Shown in pieces: positions 1-11,384 of a stretch of DNA of 32,314 nucleotides. The notes below the pieces were generated by a model. The model worked only from the letters and a program-made list of their open reading frames with translations, did not search any database and was not told the origin of the DNA. The stretch is taken from the NCBI GenBank assembly GCA_021464525.1, contig JADRCO010000502.1, positions 1 to 32,314 of the forward strand, read 5' to 3'. The translations under genes were made by a program, and so were the position numbers. The DNA comes from Rhizophagus sp. LPA8_4_AMF (Eukaryota; Glomeromycota; Glomeromycetes; Glomerales; Glomeraceae). Within the stretch, counting starts at the first letter, position 1, and each line of letters begins with the position of its first letter.

Positions 1-1063
1 GAACCCGGCAAGTTCGCGGCAGCAAAATTGCCGAGTGTTTCGCATATTTTGAATTTTGCTGTAATATAGGAGGGCGAAAAATATGCGTGTCTCATTTCAT
101 AAACAAATAATTAAAAACTTTTTATTTGATTACAATTAATTTCTATTACTATGTTTAAATATAAATGAAAGTTTAAAAACTCTTTCTGGCCATGTTTATA
201 ACCACTTTTTATTAAAAATTTTTATTTTTTTTATTTTTATTAAGTATCTTATAATATACATTTATTTCTTTTCACTGCCGGTTATAATGATATAAAATAC
301 AAACCTTTTATTAAGCACACGCTTTTTTTCTTTATTTTTTCGCTTAATTTCTGATTGCTACCTTTTATTTATAGCTTGCCGGTAAAAATACCATGAAGAC
401 TAAATGTATATTTAAACAATGCTTAAAGATAATTCTTATTGTTTCTGAATAACTAGCAACACATTTTCTTAATAACATAAAGAAAATAATTGAAGCTTTT
501 GACAATAAGAACTTCTTTTATCACATTTTAGTAGTATGAAAATGTATATTCTAACTCACTGATAATTCAGCTTAAAATCTCTACTAACGGAAATCCTCTA
601 TATCATCCAATCCGATCAGTTTTCTGATAGCAAAAATGCATCTAAATTATTACATCCAGAAAACTCTTTAAACCTGCATAAAGGTGAAAATTACATTTGA
701 TTAAATATAGTAAAAACCTTCCAATCAGATTTTCAAAGGCATTTTTGGATAGCAAAAATCTACCAAAAATCAAAACTAATCCCGATATTCTGAAATTAAT
801 TCTGATTCTAACTCACTAATTAGTTGATCACGCGATAATTTAAATATTTAATAAAGATCAATATTTGATAAATCGATGTTTAATAATCAACTTAATTTAC
901 AAGTCTTTAAATACAGTAGACAAAGAACACTATGTTGCAAGTAACTTTAATTTATAATTAATATAATTTATTAATATACCGTAATTTTATGTAATAAGTT
1001 TAAAATTAGTACAGTATTGTTATAATTTTAGAATATTTTAATAAAAATAATCTCTGTGAACTA

Positions 1064-1200
1064 AGGTTTCGGTTATATTACAGGGTATTCTTATATCCTA
1101 TATTTTAAAATGAAAAAAAAAATCGAATCAAAATTTACTATTCGGGATTTGGAAAATAAATGAAAGTTCCGAAACCAAGTATCGGTATGTACCGAAACCT
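1064..1200. repeat. Inverted repeat, 10-base perfect arms
   Basis: AGGTTTCGGT at 1064-1073 is the exact reverse complement of ACCGAAACCT at 1191-1200, giving a 137-base fold-back unit. A second ACCGAAACC-like half (CCGAAACC) lies near 1170. No clear target duplication is visible at the borders, so its identity as a MITE is open. Confidence 0.5.
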
Positions 1201-1202
1201 AT

Positions 1203-1289
1203 GTGTACAATATTAACGCCAGTTTAGGAGTTATGCCTTGCACGTGATTAACGTTAAATCCGGCCAGTTCGTACGTTAATATCGTACAC
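1203..1289. repeat. Inverted repeat, 16-base arms, abutting the previous one
   Basis: GTGTACAATATTAACG at 1203-1218 pairs with CGTTAATATCGTACAC at 1274-1289 at 15 of 16 positions. The 55-base loop contains the CACGTG box at 1241-1246. It begins two bases after the preceding inverted repeat ends, so the two hairpins form a tandem pair. Confidence 0.55.
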
Positions 1290-1514
1290 CCCCACTGTAC
1301 ATTAAGGAACCTAAACCCGCTTCAGTTTCGTGCCCTATGCTTAATCTGAAGACCTTATCCCAAATCGGTATAATGAGCAATTAAATTGTACGCGTAATTT
1401 TGAGATAACTAACGCATGATATACTGAATAAAAGCGAAGATTATAATAGCCCAATTTCTTCCGGGAACATCTACCCTATTTAAAAATTGAATTATACGGC
1501 CCGGGGAATGTGTG

Positions 1515-1566
1515 GTTAAAAATTTTAATTCTGGTAGAATTAGGTTAATTCCGGCCAATTTTTAAC
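1515..1566. repeat. Short inverted repeat
   Basis: GTTAAAAATT at 1515-1524 is the reverse complement of AATTTTTAAC at 1557-1566. The direct repeat GGTAGAATTA occurs inside the loop and again just downstream. Confidence 0.4.
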
Positions 1567-2012
1567 GGTAGAATTAAAGTGCAACTTTCTTTTAAAGTAA
1601 ATTCTCAGAATATTTTCTTAAATTTTTAAATTTTTAAATTTGCTATAAGGCATTTTATATTCATTTGTTTACTTCATTTTTCGTATGTAGTGTACATGTA
1701 CTCTGATTTTTAATCAGCGGAAACGTAACACCTCACACCTGGATGATTACAAAATACTTTTCATAAAAGTTAAATTTAAACTCAGCTAATCCTGTAAATC
1801 AACCAAACAGACAAAGATTTAATATAATGAGAGCAGTTTCTTTAGATTGAAATTATCTGTTGTATCTGGTAAATGCCATTCTATAAACGCGCTTTACTTT
1901 TATAACATAAATGTTATGTTATAATACTGATAAACCAGTAAATTAGTTAGATGTTATCCTGTTTTAGAGCAGTTAAACTGTGCTTTGTATATATAGCAGA
2001 AATTAATCATTC

Positions 2013-2030
2013 TATATATATATATATATA
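2013..2030. repeat. TA microsatellite
   Basis: Nine consecutive TA units form a simple dinucleotide repeat about 320 bases upstream of the RING-RRM start codon. Confidence 0.9.
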
Positions 2031-2353
2031 GAAAAAGTTAAATGAACTTTAAAGAAACTTTAAAAAATTTGTTCAACAAGGATTAGTCTTTCGCCAAAAA
2101 ATCAAAGCTTATAAAATAATATTTTTTTCCCGTTTCCTTATACCTTCTTTCTTTCAACCTTTCTCAGCTTTTATTTTATACAACAACATACTTATACTCT
2201 TCATTTACCTTAATAACGAAATACTTGGTGACTTGATAAAGTTTTAGAAAGTAAGATATTTTGAAGTGGAAATAAAGAACGCGTCAAAGTCATTATAAGC
2301 AAACCTTATTCAATTATTAACGAGTTTCTTGCAGTTTCTATTAAAATTTTATC

Positions 2354-5300
2354 ATGAATCAAAATCCTAACACTCAAGAGTATTCCGTTATAAGCGACCC
2401 AGTACGATCACGGTCAATAATAACTCCAAACCAAAAGAACAAGGCCGCATCTAACGCGCAATTATGTGATAAAATTAGTAAAGGTTGTATTGAAATTTTA
2501 CTGCGCCGCGCTTTTTTATCTCATTTAATTTGTTTTGTTCTCATTCTATGAAAATACGTATTATTTTTTTTTGTTGACGTTTATACTCATTTTTTAGCAA
2601 ATATTATTACGACACCATGTGGAAAGCGTCAAGAAGATAAAGAAATTAGTCCTACTAATTCTGAAAATTCAGCTTCTTCGGGTCATTCTAGTCGTTCAAG
2701 CAATCAAACTAACTCTACTCTTCTTTCTGAAGATTCTTTATATAACAATAAGAATATCTACAATAGACATGTACGCATATTTTATTTATTATAAATAAAA
2801 TCGTTAAATTAATTGTTTAAACGTATGTTTAGTCAAAAATAGCGGAAGAGAATAAGGCTGATGGGTTATATCAAAGTTTACCCGTCATCTCACCACTTGA
2901 AAAAATTATGTCAATTCAATTATCGCAACCTATTACAGCTACGCAATCATTGTTGATGCCTAATAATCCTTCAATACATGATAATATTTCTAAAGAATTT
3001 ATCATTCCGCAAACCAATCCACGATCTGACTGCATTGCGTGTCGTTATGGAAATATTTTATTAAAGCCTTGTGGCCATAGGTATATAAAAATAATAGTAA
3101 TTTTTAGTGAATATTAAAATACACGAGGCTTTAAAACTACTTCCATTTTCTTTATTGAAGAATGTGTGAATCATGTGTCAAAAAATTGCGTTATGATACC
3201 GTAAAAAGTTCTTTCAAGACATATTCCGAATGCGTACACTGCGGCAAGGTAATACAGTATTGTACTTAAACTTATTCAACACCGTTTCTTATTAATTCGA
3301 ATATTATTGATTAGGCTATTGCAGAATTCAAACCAATTTCTTCAATTCCGCCTGGAGGAGGGTTCTTTCCAAATCCATCGAGCTTTTATGAAAAAACGCA
3401 AACGGCACAGAATTTTCATCCTTGTTTAAAAAGCATCCCGGAAAAGGTTCCTTTCGGTCCAATTTCTTGGGTTTTTCCGGGTATTACGCCTCCAAATGCC
3501 CCATTGGGAATGCAAACTATGGCTGGCGATATTACTCATAAGACGCAGCAAATTCAATTTGGAGAACTTAGCAAATTAGCAGTTCCGCACAACTGGCCTG
3601 TTGTAAGGCTTTCCAATGTAATTTTAGAATATATCCTTATATTTAATTTATTATGTCACAAAATTAAATTAAAATTATTTGAAAATAATTTTCAAGATTC
3701 CCTGGGATATTTCTTTGAAGGAAGTCAAAACTTTTTTTTCGACATTTAAGATACCATGTATGTCTTCATATGGACAAAGTTTTCATATTATCATGGATCG
3801 GTAAGTTTACGAACAATAATTTTTATTTTTTTAATTCTCGTTATAATTTTTAAACGGAGTGAATAAATTCTGTTAAAAAATCAAAAGCTCAACAGGGAAA
3901 ACTCTCTCTGAGGCATATATTGAATTTGCCACAGCTGCAGAAGCGCAACGTGCAGTTAATACACGCAATATGAAACCTTTGAAAGGGCGTCTTGTTTCGT
4001 GTACACAATCATGTCAAGAAGACCTGATGAGAGCGGTATTTCCGAAATGGAAAGGAGAATTTTCTGGATGTGACGCAGTTATTACTGAAGAGCTATTACA
4101 ATCGGATCGCTCTGTATTGCGTACTCCTCTTATCACGAGAGAAGAAATCAACTCACTTCTTGTGGTTTGCCGCAATTATAAGGTATTAAAAATTTTTTTT
4201 AAAAAAAAGTTATTTTTAAAATAATCTCTTGTCTTTTTCTTTCGAAAGCTTCATTTCTCTCGTAAATGCGCGGAGCGCCCATTTGAGAATATTATTAGTG
4301 TTCTCGTTAAGGTAGCTCTAGCAAATCGCTTAATATTATAAAAATGATAGAATTTATTTATTTCTTTCTCTATTGCAGTTTCCTTTTCATCAAGATAATC
4401 TTTATACTACATTACAACGCGACCTTTTGTTTGAGATGTTAAAGCGTATGTTATTTAAATAAGTTAAGAAATAAAAAAATAACTATATACTAACAAATTT
4501 TATATTAGTTGCAATTGAGTCGCTTAAAATTCATTTGAGCAAGGAATATCATCGCATTGACGAAACCTTATTAGAAAGAATGGTAATCCTTGACTTATAC
4601 TGTTATACATAATGAGTTAGTTAGGTAGAATTTACTCATATCTTCTTTTTAGATGAGAGCGGGTATTTTGACTCCAGTCTTTACTGAACGTCAAAAATTA
4701 GTCATACTTCAAGTGTCTAATTTAACCCTTCCCGAAGATCTGCAAGATAGGGTTTGTCCCTACAAGAAAGATGATGCGTTGGAACAATACCACATTAAAA
4801 CTGTATATAATTATCTGTTATTATCTTTTAAATTTTTAATAATAACGAATTTATTCCGTTTATACATTTAAAAAGCAACCAAATCCGATTTCATCCTCCA
4901 TATCTGTATCGGTCGGATTGAATCTACTTCCCTCGGGGTTATTTGACACTAAACATAGTGAATTAAGTTGCGAATATAAAGGTGGATTTGATCCATTCAA
5001 AGATGATCACGAGACGAGGATGAATTATCTTCACAAAGAATGTAAGAAAACTTATGTATTTTGCTTTAATAGTATTAAAATTTATGTTGTCAAATAATTA
5101 CAGTAAAATTAGCACAAGCACATGTCAAAACTGTGGCAGATAATACACCTCATATTGCTATTTCTCCTCCTATTCATCCTTCTCGATTTGTTCCCATGCA
5201 AGCATTTGACGTATGGAAACGATTAAATGAACAACGAAACAGGGATATAAGAAGAAGGTTAGTAAGTCATTAAAACTAAAGTATTGCTTATTCAAATTTA

Positions 5301-5478
5301 ATCAAATAGCTTCTCGACTGGAAGGTCACAAATTGTACCTCAAAACGGAAGGTCTCATTTTATGAATCCGGCAGGAAGGCAACAAATTATTCCTACTTAC
5401 CAACCTCGGAGTTTGCCTACTCAACAATATTTTGCTAAAAGCATTGACGCCAATCCTTTTTTCGTTAAAGATCGTTAA
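2354..5478 (+). CDS. RING finger and RRM domain protein, 14 exons
   Basis: Joining exons 2354-2483, 2598-2770, 2833-3080, 3161-3248, 3315-3617, 3697-3800, 3888-4182, 4249-4311, 4379-4445, 4509-4582, 4653-4802, 4876-5041, 5104-5257 and 5310-5478 gives one frame of about 727 residues. A RING-HC finger occupies residues 168-211 with spacing C-x2-C-x9-C-x-H-x2-C-x2-C-x18-C-x2-C; an intron splits the codon after its histidine. An RRM follows at about 308-385, with RNP2-like VVRLSN and RNP1-like SEAYIEFA. The C-terminal third is helical then proline/glutamine-rich. The likely role is an RNA-binding ubiquitin ligase, inferred from domains only. CNOT4 also joins RING and RRM, but its RING is C4C4 and N-terminal, so this is not CNOT4. 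The first donor is ambiguous: GTAAAG six bases upstream keeps frame too. An AATAAA signal lies at 5597-5602. Confidence 0.85.
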
Positions 5479-6264
5479 TAACTGTGATTAATTCATCATT
5501 GTTTTTCTAATTTTCATATTAAAAGTTGGTAGATTTCACTTGATTATATTTTTTATATAATTTGTAAATATAGCAGTGTCCCTTACAGTAATTGCAAATA
5601 AAACATATGCTATCAAAATTACAAATTAATATTAGGTCAAATTTCGTATTGCCGCTTTAATTTTATTATATTATAGATTTTGTTTGTAGTAAATAGCTCC
5701 ACAAAGGACCGTGTCAAAAAGAATAAACCATTTAAATAATAATTTTTAACTGGTTATTTATTTATTTGTCCTATTAATATACACTATAAAGATTAAAAAA
5801 AATTTTCAGCTTTATCGAATAAGTAAGATATAAAAGCAAAATAAGAAAAACGTGTCGATAAATACAGCCAATTGATATAGTTAAAAGTTCTCTGCCTTTT
5901 ATAAACACAACATTAATATCTTGCAAAGTTTATCATAAATAATATTAATGGAAAAAGAGAGCATTGCATATATATTTTTTTAATATAAGTAAAGAATGCA
6001 GAGGATAATTATAGAATAGTAAATAATTTGTTAAAAAAGAAAGGTACTAACAAAAGAAAAATAAAATAATATAAAATCATCAGAAAAGGAAAGGAAGGTA
6101 TCGCAAAAAAGCAACCGTTATTATAAGATTTTTATTTGTTCTTATTTCCGTAGTAAACCGATACTAAAAAGAGAAAAAAATAAATAAAATAAATATATAT
6201 ATATATAAAATAAATAAAAAGATGTAAAATATTTGTCATCTTTAAAAAAAAACATTAATTTATT
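5479..6264. other. Convergent 3' intergenic region
   Basis: This gap lies between the 3' end of the RING-RRM gene and the 3' end of the synaptobrevin gene. It holds A/T-rich sequence, an AATAAA at 5597-5602 and a short AT tract near 6195-6205. I see no gene in it. Confidence 0.6.
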
Positions 6265-6934
6265 TTACTCACAAATTATCGCCACTAATATAATGATTAT
6301 TACAGCGGCAATAATAATTTTCATTTTCATATCTTTCCACCACATTTGTTTACGAACGCGATTAGCACCACGGCGAAAGCCTTGTGCCGATACGGACAAG
6401 TTTTCTATTTAATAAAAAAAGAAAAAATGTCAATAATATATTCGAAATTATTAGTCATAATATGATATATGAACAACTTACCGGTCTTATCATGCAGGGA
6501 ATCTAAAGCTTCGCCTCTCTGAGCAACCTGGTTAATATTCTCACGCATAATACCAACTGTATCATCAATTTGTTTTTGAATTTGTTGTGTTTTTAGAGGT
6601 GGTCCGCCAGCGGTACCTTCTTCTCTTGGAACATAAGGGTCGTATTGATTAGACCTATATTGATTGAATACAAAAAAAAGTTTAGTATTGAAAGTTATTA
6701 GAAAAGATTATAATACGGTGGGTACATAATATTTGCTAGTAATACTCTGAGTATAAGGAGTATAGAATTAAAAAGTAATTTTTTTAAGTGAAGAGAGTTG
6801 CTTTAAACTATAATCACTACTCTTCCATAAATGAATTTAGCAAAATGCAAGAAATTATTCTACAAAAAGTCTCTAAAGCTGTAAATTCCTAACTAAAAGA
6901 AATTCGAAAAAATAAAAAACTACTTTACGTACAT
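6265..6934 (-). CDS. SNC1: Synaptobrevin / VAMP-type R-SNARE
   Basis: Two exons are secure: 6482-6654 and 6265-6404 (minus strand, intron 6405-6481). They encode a short polar N-terminus ([13 protein letters not shown]), an R-SNARE helix beginning [19 protein letters not shown] with the zero-layer arginine in [11 protein letters not shown], the juxtamembrane WWKDMKMK, and a C-terminal anchor of about 19 hydrophobic residues ending ICE. The product is a v-SNARE for Golgi-to-plasma membrane and endosomal vesicle fusion, at the usual Snc1 length of 104-106 residues. The first exon is uncertain because the acceptor at 6655-6656 needs two bases of a codon. Option one is an AT at 6933-6934 before the donor GTACGT, so the start codon itself is split (AT|G) and the protein begins MSNQYDPY, as in other fungi. 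Option two is an eight-base exon ATGGAAGA at 6821-6828, giving MEESNQYDPY. Confidence 0.85.
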
Positions 6935-8099
6935 TTTTTTTAAAGATTTTAGTTGCAAATTTTGCAAATTTGAGAGTAAAGAAAGCGGGATGAAGAAGGT
7001 TGCTTTTGTTTTTAGAGAAGAGAGAGAAAATTAGATAAGGAACTAGGTTTATTGTCACTCTGAATTTGTCTACTGTTTAAGTAACTTAATCACGTGCAAT
7101 GATAAAACCATGGTGAAAATAGAACTCCAAGTTTAGTATAAAGTCAATTCAACTAGTTTTAAACCAGATTAATGAATTACAAATGAATACGAATTTTGAG
7201 AATTCTATTGTGGTTTTATTTCTTTAATTAGAATTGACAAATATATTGTATAACGGATAAGCATTATATTAATAGATGCAATTAATATGTATTAGTACAT
7301 TCGAGATTCTTATCTAAATTGAATCATTTATACTACGTTATGATCGATCTTTTAAAGATTTCTCGACAAAGTTGATTTATTACATTTTGGCTTCTATAAT
7401 AATTAATTAGCTTAATTAGATATTTCATACATTCTTTATATCTATTTGATGAACTACCTAACGTTCTTCTATTCAATGTCTTTGAAAATAAATTTACAAA
7501 TACAGATCAAGCTTTGCTATCATAAATTGGTTATATTTAAAGAATAGCCATGTAGAACGTAAATAGAATCCATTAACGTTCAGCTTAATACATATATACC
7601 ATATATATCATAATTGTATCTCGTATTTTTATACATTTTTTCTTTTTTTGTTTTTTTGTTTTTTGGGGTTTCAATAATAACTCTCGACCAAAGATGATAT
7701 TTAAAAAATTTATGTGTAAAGATTAGTTTTTATTCCTCAAAGTTTTATGCTGCAAACAGAAACTACGCATCCAGGTGAGTAAAAAGTGATATCATACAAT
7801 TTGGTTTTCTTGACTCCTTTTGATGACATGGGTTAGTTGACAAATTTTAAATTTTTATTACAATCTGTTTGAACTGAAACTAATAATGACTTACTATTTA
7901 ATACAAAAAAGGTTGTTTTTTTAATTTACAAGGATAAAAAAAAAATTTTAAATAGTACAAGTGAAAGTAAGTAGTATAAATAAATTCCAATGTTCATTAC
8001 AAATACAGTAAAAGAACATTCTTACTAAAATAACTAATATGAATCTTTCTGTCATGCAAATGTCCTTTTATAATAATTCTCTTTCTAATATATTTTTTG
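6935..8099. other. Intergenic region upstream of synaptobrevin
   Basis: This region is the promoter side of the synaptobrevin gene and the 3' side of the serine-rich gene. It has a CACGTG box at 7091-7096, inside TAATCACGTGCA, which is the reverse complement of the 12-mer around the box at 1241. A long T-rich tract lies at 7636-7665. No coding exon is visible. Confidence 0.55.
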
Positions 8100-9920
8100 T
8101 TATTCTCTTAAAACACTTTTTCTTATTTTTTCTTTTTCAAAAATATAGCCACTACCAACGAAGGAAGGAGCACTTGGCCTACTACCATAAACATTAGAAT
8201 TTAACATTATGCTAGATCTTCTACTTGTGGGCGTAGGTGGACCACCACTACCACTACTTGAAACGTAAGTTGAGCTTGAAGAAGAACTTGAAATAGAAGA
8301 ATGATGAGATTGGTGTTGCAAATGAAGTGGAGTATTATGATTATGATGATGCTGTTGTCTAGTAGAAAATCTAGAACTCATTTGCACATTAGATTCAGAA
8401 TGAGTTCTTCGATGACTGTTAACACCGCCATTACAGGCACCAATACCACAATCACTTACAGTCCTTGTACAAGAGTTTTTTCTTGCAAGTTCAGCTGGTG
8501 AGGTATAACTACCCGAACTTGAATAACTACTACCTGAATAACCTCTACTTAAACATTTAGGTCTAGTTGAAGATATATTCATCATCATTGATTGAACTTG
8601 AATTAAAGTAGAACCCCGAGGATTATTACTAAGAGGTTCAGAATGAACAGGAATAGAATCATCAATAATAGGACTGATTCCATGTTTTAAATATTGAGCA
8701 ACAACCATTTCTTGTTGATACTTGTGATATTCACTCGTTGACATTCTTTTGGTAGCTTCTTTTTGATATTTGTTAGGAGGGGGAGGGTTAGCACCTGCAA
8801 CTAGCGTGTTAGAATCATTTGATCTTCTTGTTGTTGTTAATCCGGAGTACATTCTTGAGAAAGAATCATTTCTTGGACGAGGAGATGAAGTATTTAAACT
8901 TACTCGGCGCATTCTTTCAATTGGCGGGGTATTTGGAAGATCAACATTTGGAATATTTATCATTCGATTTTCGCCATAACCATCATTCATTTCATCATAA
9001 TAATATTCATAAAGATTGGAATCATCATATTCATATTCATTCCAATAAGGTAACGAATAAGTTGAATATCTCTTATACCTTTGACTATTATTAGGTGTAA
9101 TATTCGCATTATATTTTCTATAATATCTGCTGCCATTACTATCAACACTCGCCGATGACGATGATGAAGCCGAAGATGAAAATTTTCGCTCTCTAAAATG
9201 ACGAGGTCTAGGTTGATATAATTCGCGTGAAGTATGTATTAAAGGTGGAGTTGTTGGCATTGGAGAAGATAAATTTCGAGGAGAGTTATAGTGATATTTT
9301 TCCTTATTTGGGCCCTTTGTCGTTGAGCGGTTGCGATGTAATGACATACCTGAAGCATTTCTAATTCGAGTATCATTATCATAATATTCTTGGTTTTTAG
9401 GAGGAGGATAATTAGAGCTTATAGATCGAGAATGGTGAAAACGTAATCCCAATGGAACATTGTCATCATCATCATCTTCCTCTTCATTATCAATATTACT
9501 ATCACTCGCATTCTCACTTTCACCATCACCATCATCACTTTTTTTTATTGCAGATAATTTTTTCCGACGATTTGATGATGAGTGTTTTAACGTAGATACG
9601 GTAGTTGAAGAGTCAGTTCTACTTGATGTTTTCCTTTTGGATTCTAATTTTTTTAATTCTTGTGGTGATTTTTTTAAAGTAGGTTTTTTTAAATCATTAG
9701 AAATATTTTTTTTTATTTTGTTTAAAGGATTGACATCATCATTATTTTTTTTTATAAGATTTTCATTTTTGTCATCTTTAATGTTTGATGTAATTATTTG
9801 TGATTTATTATTTTCTTTTTGTATGTTAGGTGAAGTAGTTTGTGTAGAGGTTTTCGCTTCTTTTGAAGATTTATTAATACTTGATAATGAAGAAGTTAAG
9901 AATGCAAACGCTTTACGCAT
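8100..9920 (-). CDS. Serine-rich disordered protein of unknown function
   Basis: A single uninterrupted frame of 606 residues starts at ATG 9918-9920. I do not recognise the family. It is rich in Ser, Asn, Arg and Tyr, with poly-Ser tracts, an acidic run (EEEDDDDD, about residue 148), His-rich HHHNHN, and many SPxR or RxxS patches that would suit phosphorylation. The least repetitive stretch is around residues 385-420 (KYQKEATKRMSTSEYHKYQQ, then VAQYLKHGISP). The N-terminus (MRKAFAFLTSSLSSIN) is mildly hydrophobic but is no clear signal peptide; there is no membrane segment. The lack of introns contrasts with the multi-exon genes around it. The length and absence of stops in AT-rich DNA argue that it is real. 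A regulatory or scaffold role would be guesswork. Confidence 0.7.
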   Translation of the reverse strand: MRKAFAFLTSSLSSINKSSKEAKTSTQTTSPNIQKENNKSQIITSNIKDDKNENLIKKNNDDVNPLNKIKKNISNDLKKPTLKKSPQELKKLESKRKTSSRTDSSTTVSTLKHSSSNRRKKLSAIKKSDDGDGESENASDSNIDNEEEDDDDDNVPLGLRFHHSRSISSNYPPPKNQEYYDNDTRIRNASGMSLHRNRSTTKGPNKEKYHYNSPRNLSSPMPTTPPLIHTSRELYQPRPRHFRERKFSSSASSSSSASVDSNGSRYYRKYNANITPNNSQRYKRYSTYSLPYWNEYEYDDSNLYEYYYDEMNDGYGENRMINIPNVDLPNTPPIERMRRVSLNTSSPRPRNDSFSRMYSGLTTTRRSNDSNTLVAGANPPPPNKYQKEATKRMSTSEYHKYQQEMVVAQYLKHGISPIIDDSIPVHSEPLSNNPRGSTLIQVQSMMMNISSTRPKCLSRGYSGSSYSSSGSYTSPAELARKNSCTRTVSDCGIGACNGGVNSHRRTHSESNVQMSSRFSTRQQHHHNHNTPLHLQHQSHHSSISSSSSSSTYVSSSGSGGPPTPTSRRSSIMLNSNVYGSRPSAPSFVGSGYIFEKEKIRKSVLRE

Positions 9921-11226
9921 TTTGTTTCTTTTTCAATAAAAAAAATAAAGTTTTAAAAAGTTCCTTTTTAATAAAAACTTTCGTTAGAAGTAATAGTTCA
10001 AAAGAAGAAAAAGGATAGCTATTTGGAAAATATAGTATATAGTCTATTATACTATCACAGTCTATATAGCAATGAAGATAAGTAACCTAAGTTACCTTTG
10101 AAGTATTAAAAAAAAATTTTTATATATTATATTATATCTATAATGAAACTTTATCGAAAATAAATGAAGAAATCTTCACACTTAATAACTTCATATTAAT
10201 ACAAAAAAAATAATAATAAAAATACCGTAATAATTGAAAAGGGAAAGGATAGTAAAAGAAAAAAAAAAAGAGAGTTATAAAATTATTTCGCAAAAAAGAT
10301 TGAGTGTGGTGAATATTTATATTGAATATCTAAAGTAGCGAATTTTTCGATTTGCCTTATAAGATAAGCTAAAAAATTTTCAGTTTTTAAGTTTAATTTC
10401 AATCCGCAATTCAAATCATTATTTATTTACATTATTGTAATGTATAATGATGAAAAAGAAAGTTATTTGGATTTTCATTAAGCTTGAATATGTGGAATGT
10501 CACACTTGAGCTTGAAAAAGTTAATCATAAGTGGCTTGATGATCGAAATCTTCTCATGTTTCTGCTTTCAATCTAGGCAAGTGACAACCTACTATACATA
10601 ATCTTTCAACCGAAACTTCTTTCGTTTACAATCAAAGTAATATTTTCCCAAAACAATAATGTTATACAACAGTTTGGGCAATTGGGCAATGGACATCATT
10701 TATTCCCTTAATAATAATATATTACATAACAGAGTGTATTGCTATGTACTTCCGTGAACTTTAACCGAAAGAATTGTTGCTGGGGACATTTCAAAGAGCT
10801 ATATTATAAAAAGTCTGAACAATAGGCAGTTCTTGGCACTTGGCATGAGCAAAAAAATCTAGATTCCCACGGTATTTGCCATTAACAAATTGATTATCTA
10901 AATTTTGGTCGAAATGTTAGGTCCGGATATCAACCGCAAATCTTTCTTAAATGATAAATATTATACACCCTTTAGGACGTAAATTTGTTTTTTTTAGCAA
11001 GTGCAACTGTATGCAAATGTCGCATATTATAAGTATATATATGTTTATCATGTTATTAATATTATTAATCAATAAATAATTTTCATTTTATTTAGCAGTC
11101 ATTTAAAACAATCTAATTTTTGTTATACATGTAATAATTAAGGGATGCTTAATTTTGGAAAATACGGTATATCAGTTAAAAAGTCCGCCACTGCACCATG
11201 CAGATCGTTTACAAATAAAAACATGT

Positions 11227-11255
11227 GACGCAAAATTCGCGATAATATTCGCGTC
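11227..11255. promoter_or_regulatory. Candidate G1/S (MBF/E2F-like) dyad upstream of TPX2
   Basis: GACGC at 11227-11231 and GCGTC at 11251-11255 flank two TTCGCG hexamers (11236-11241 and 11248-11253). CpG-containing clusters are rare in this DNA. The motifs resemble the core bound by fungal MBF and by E2F, and sit about 150 bases before the TPX2 start. The regulatory role is inferred. Confidence 0.35.
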
Positions 11256-11378
11256 TTTCTTGCAAATTGCAACCTACTTCTTATTTCTGTATTTTCGTAT
11301 TTTCTTTATTTTTATTTTGAATTACATAGTAAAATAACAGAGCTATAATCTATAAGTTGAAAAAATTGGTTAAATTTT

Positions 11379-11384
11379 ACGCGT
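11379..11384. promoter_or_regulatory. ACGCGT (MluI cell-cycle box) before TPX2
   Basis: An exact ACGCGT lies 14 bases before the TPX2 start codon. In yeasts this hexamer is the MBF site of G1/S genes. It may act together with the TTCGCG pair at 11227-11255. It could also simply be 5' leader sequence. Confidence 0.3.

Larger units (their letters stand above)
1..2353. other. Non-coding AT-rich stretch upstream of the RING-RRM gene
   Basis: I see no convincing coding exon on either strand here. The stretch holds A/T runs, a TA microsatellite, several short inverted repeats listed separately, and a CACGTG box at 1241-1246. A further small hairpin has perfect 10-base arms at 41-50 and 78-87. The 12-base string TTCTAACTCACT occurs twice, near 549 and 807, each followed by a copy of GATAGCAAAAAT at a different distance, so part of this DNA may be an old duplicated repeat. 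Confidence 0.6.

Noticed and set aside
9460-9939. A 159-codon open frame on the plus strand opposite the serine-rich gene
   Set aside because: It is made of Ser, Phe and Leu runs complementary to the Asp/Lys/Asn-rich codons of the minus-strand gene, and has no family resemblance.
11155-11337. A 60-codon open frame upstream of TPX2
   Set aside because: Its C-terminal half is Phe/Ile-rich as expected from random AT-rich DNA. The region is better explained as promoter carrying the TTCGCG cluster.
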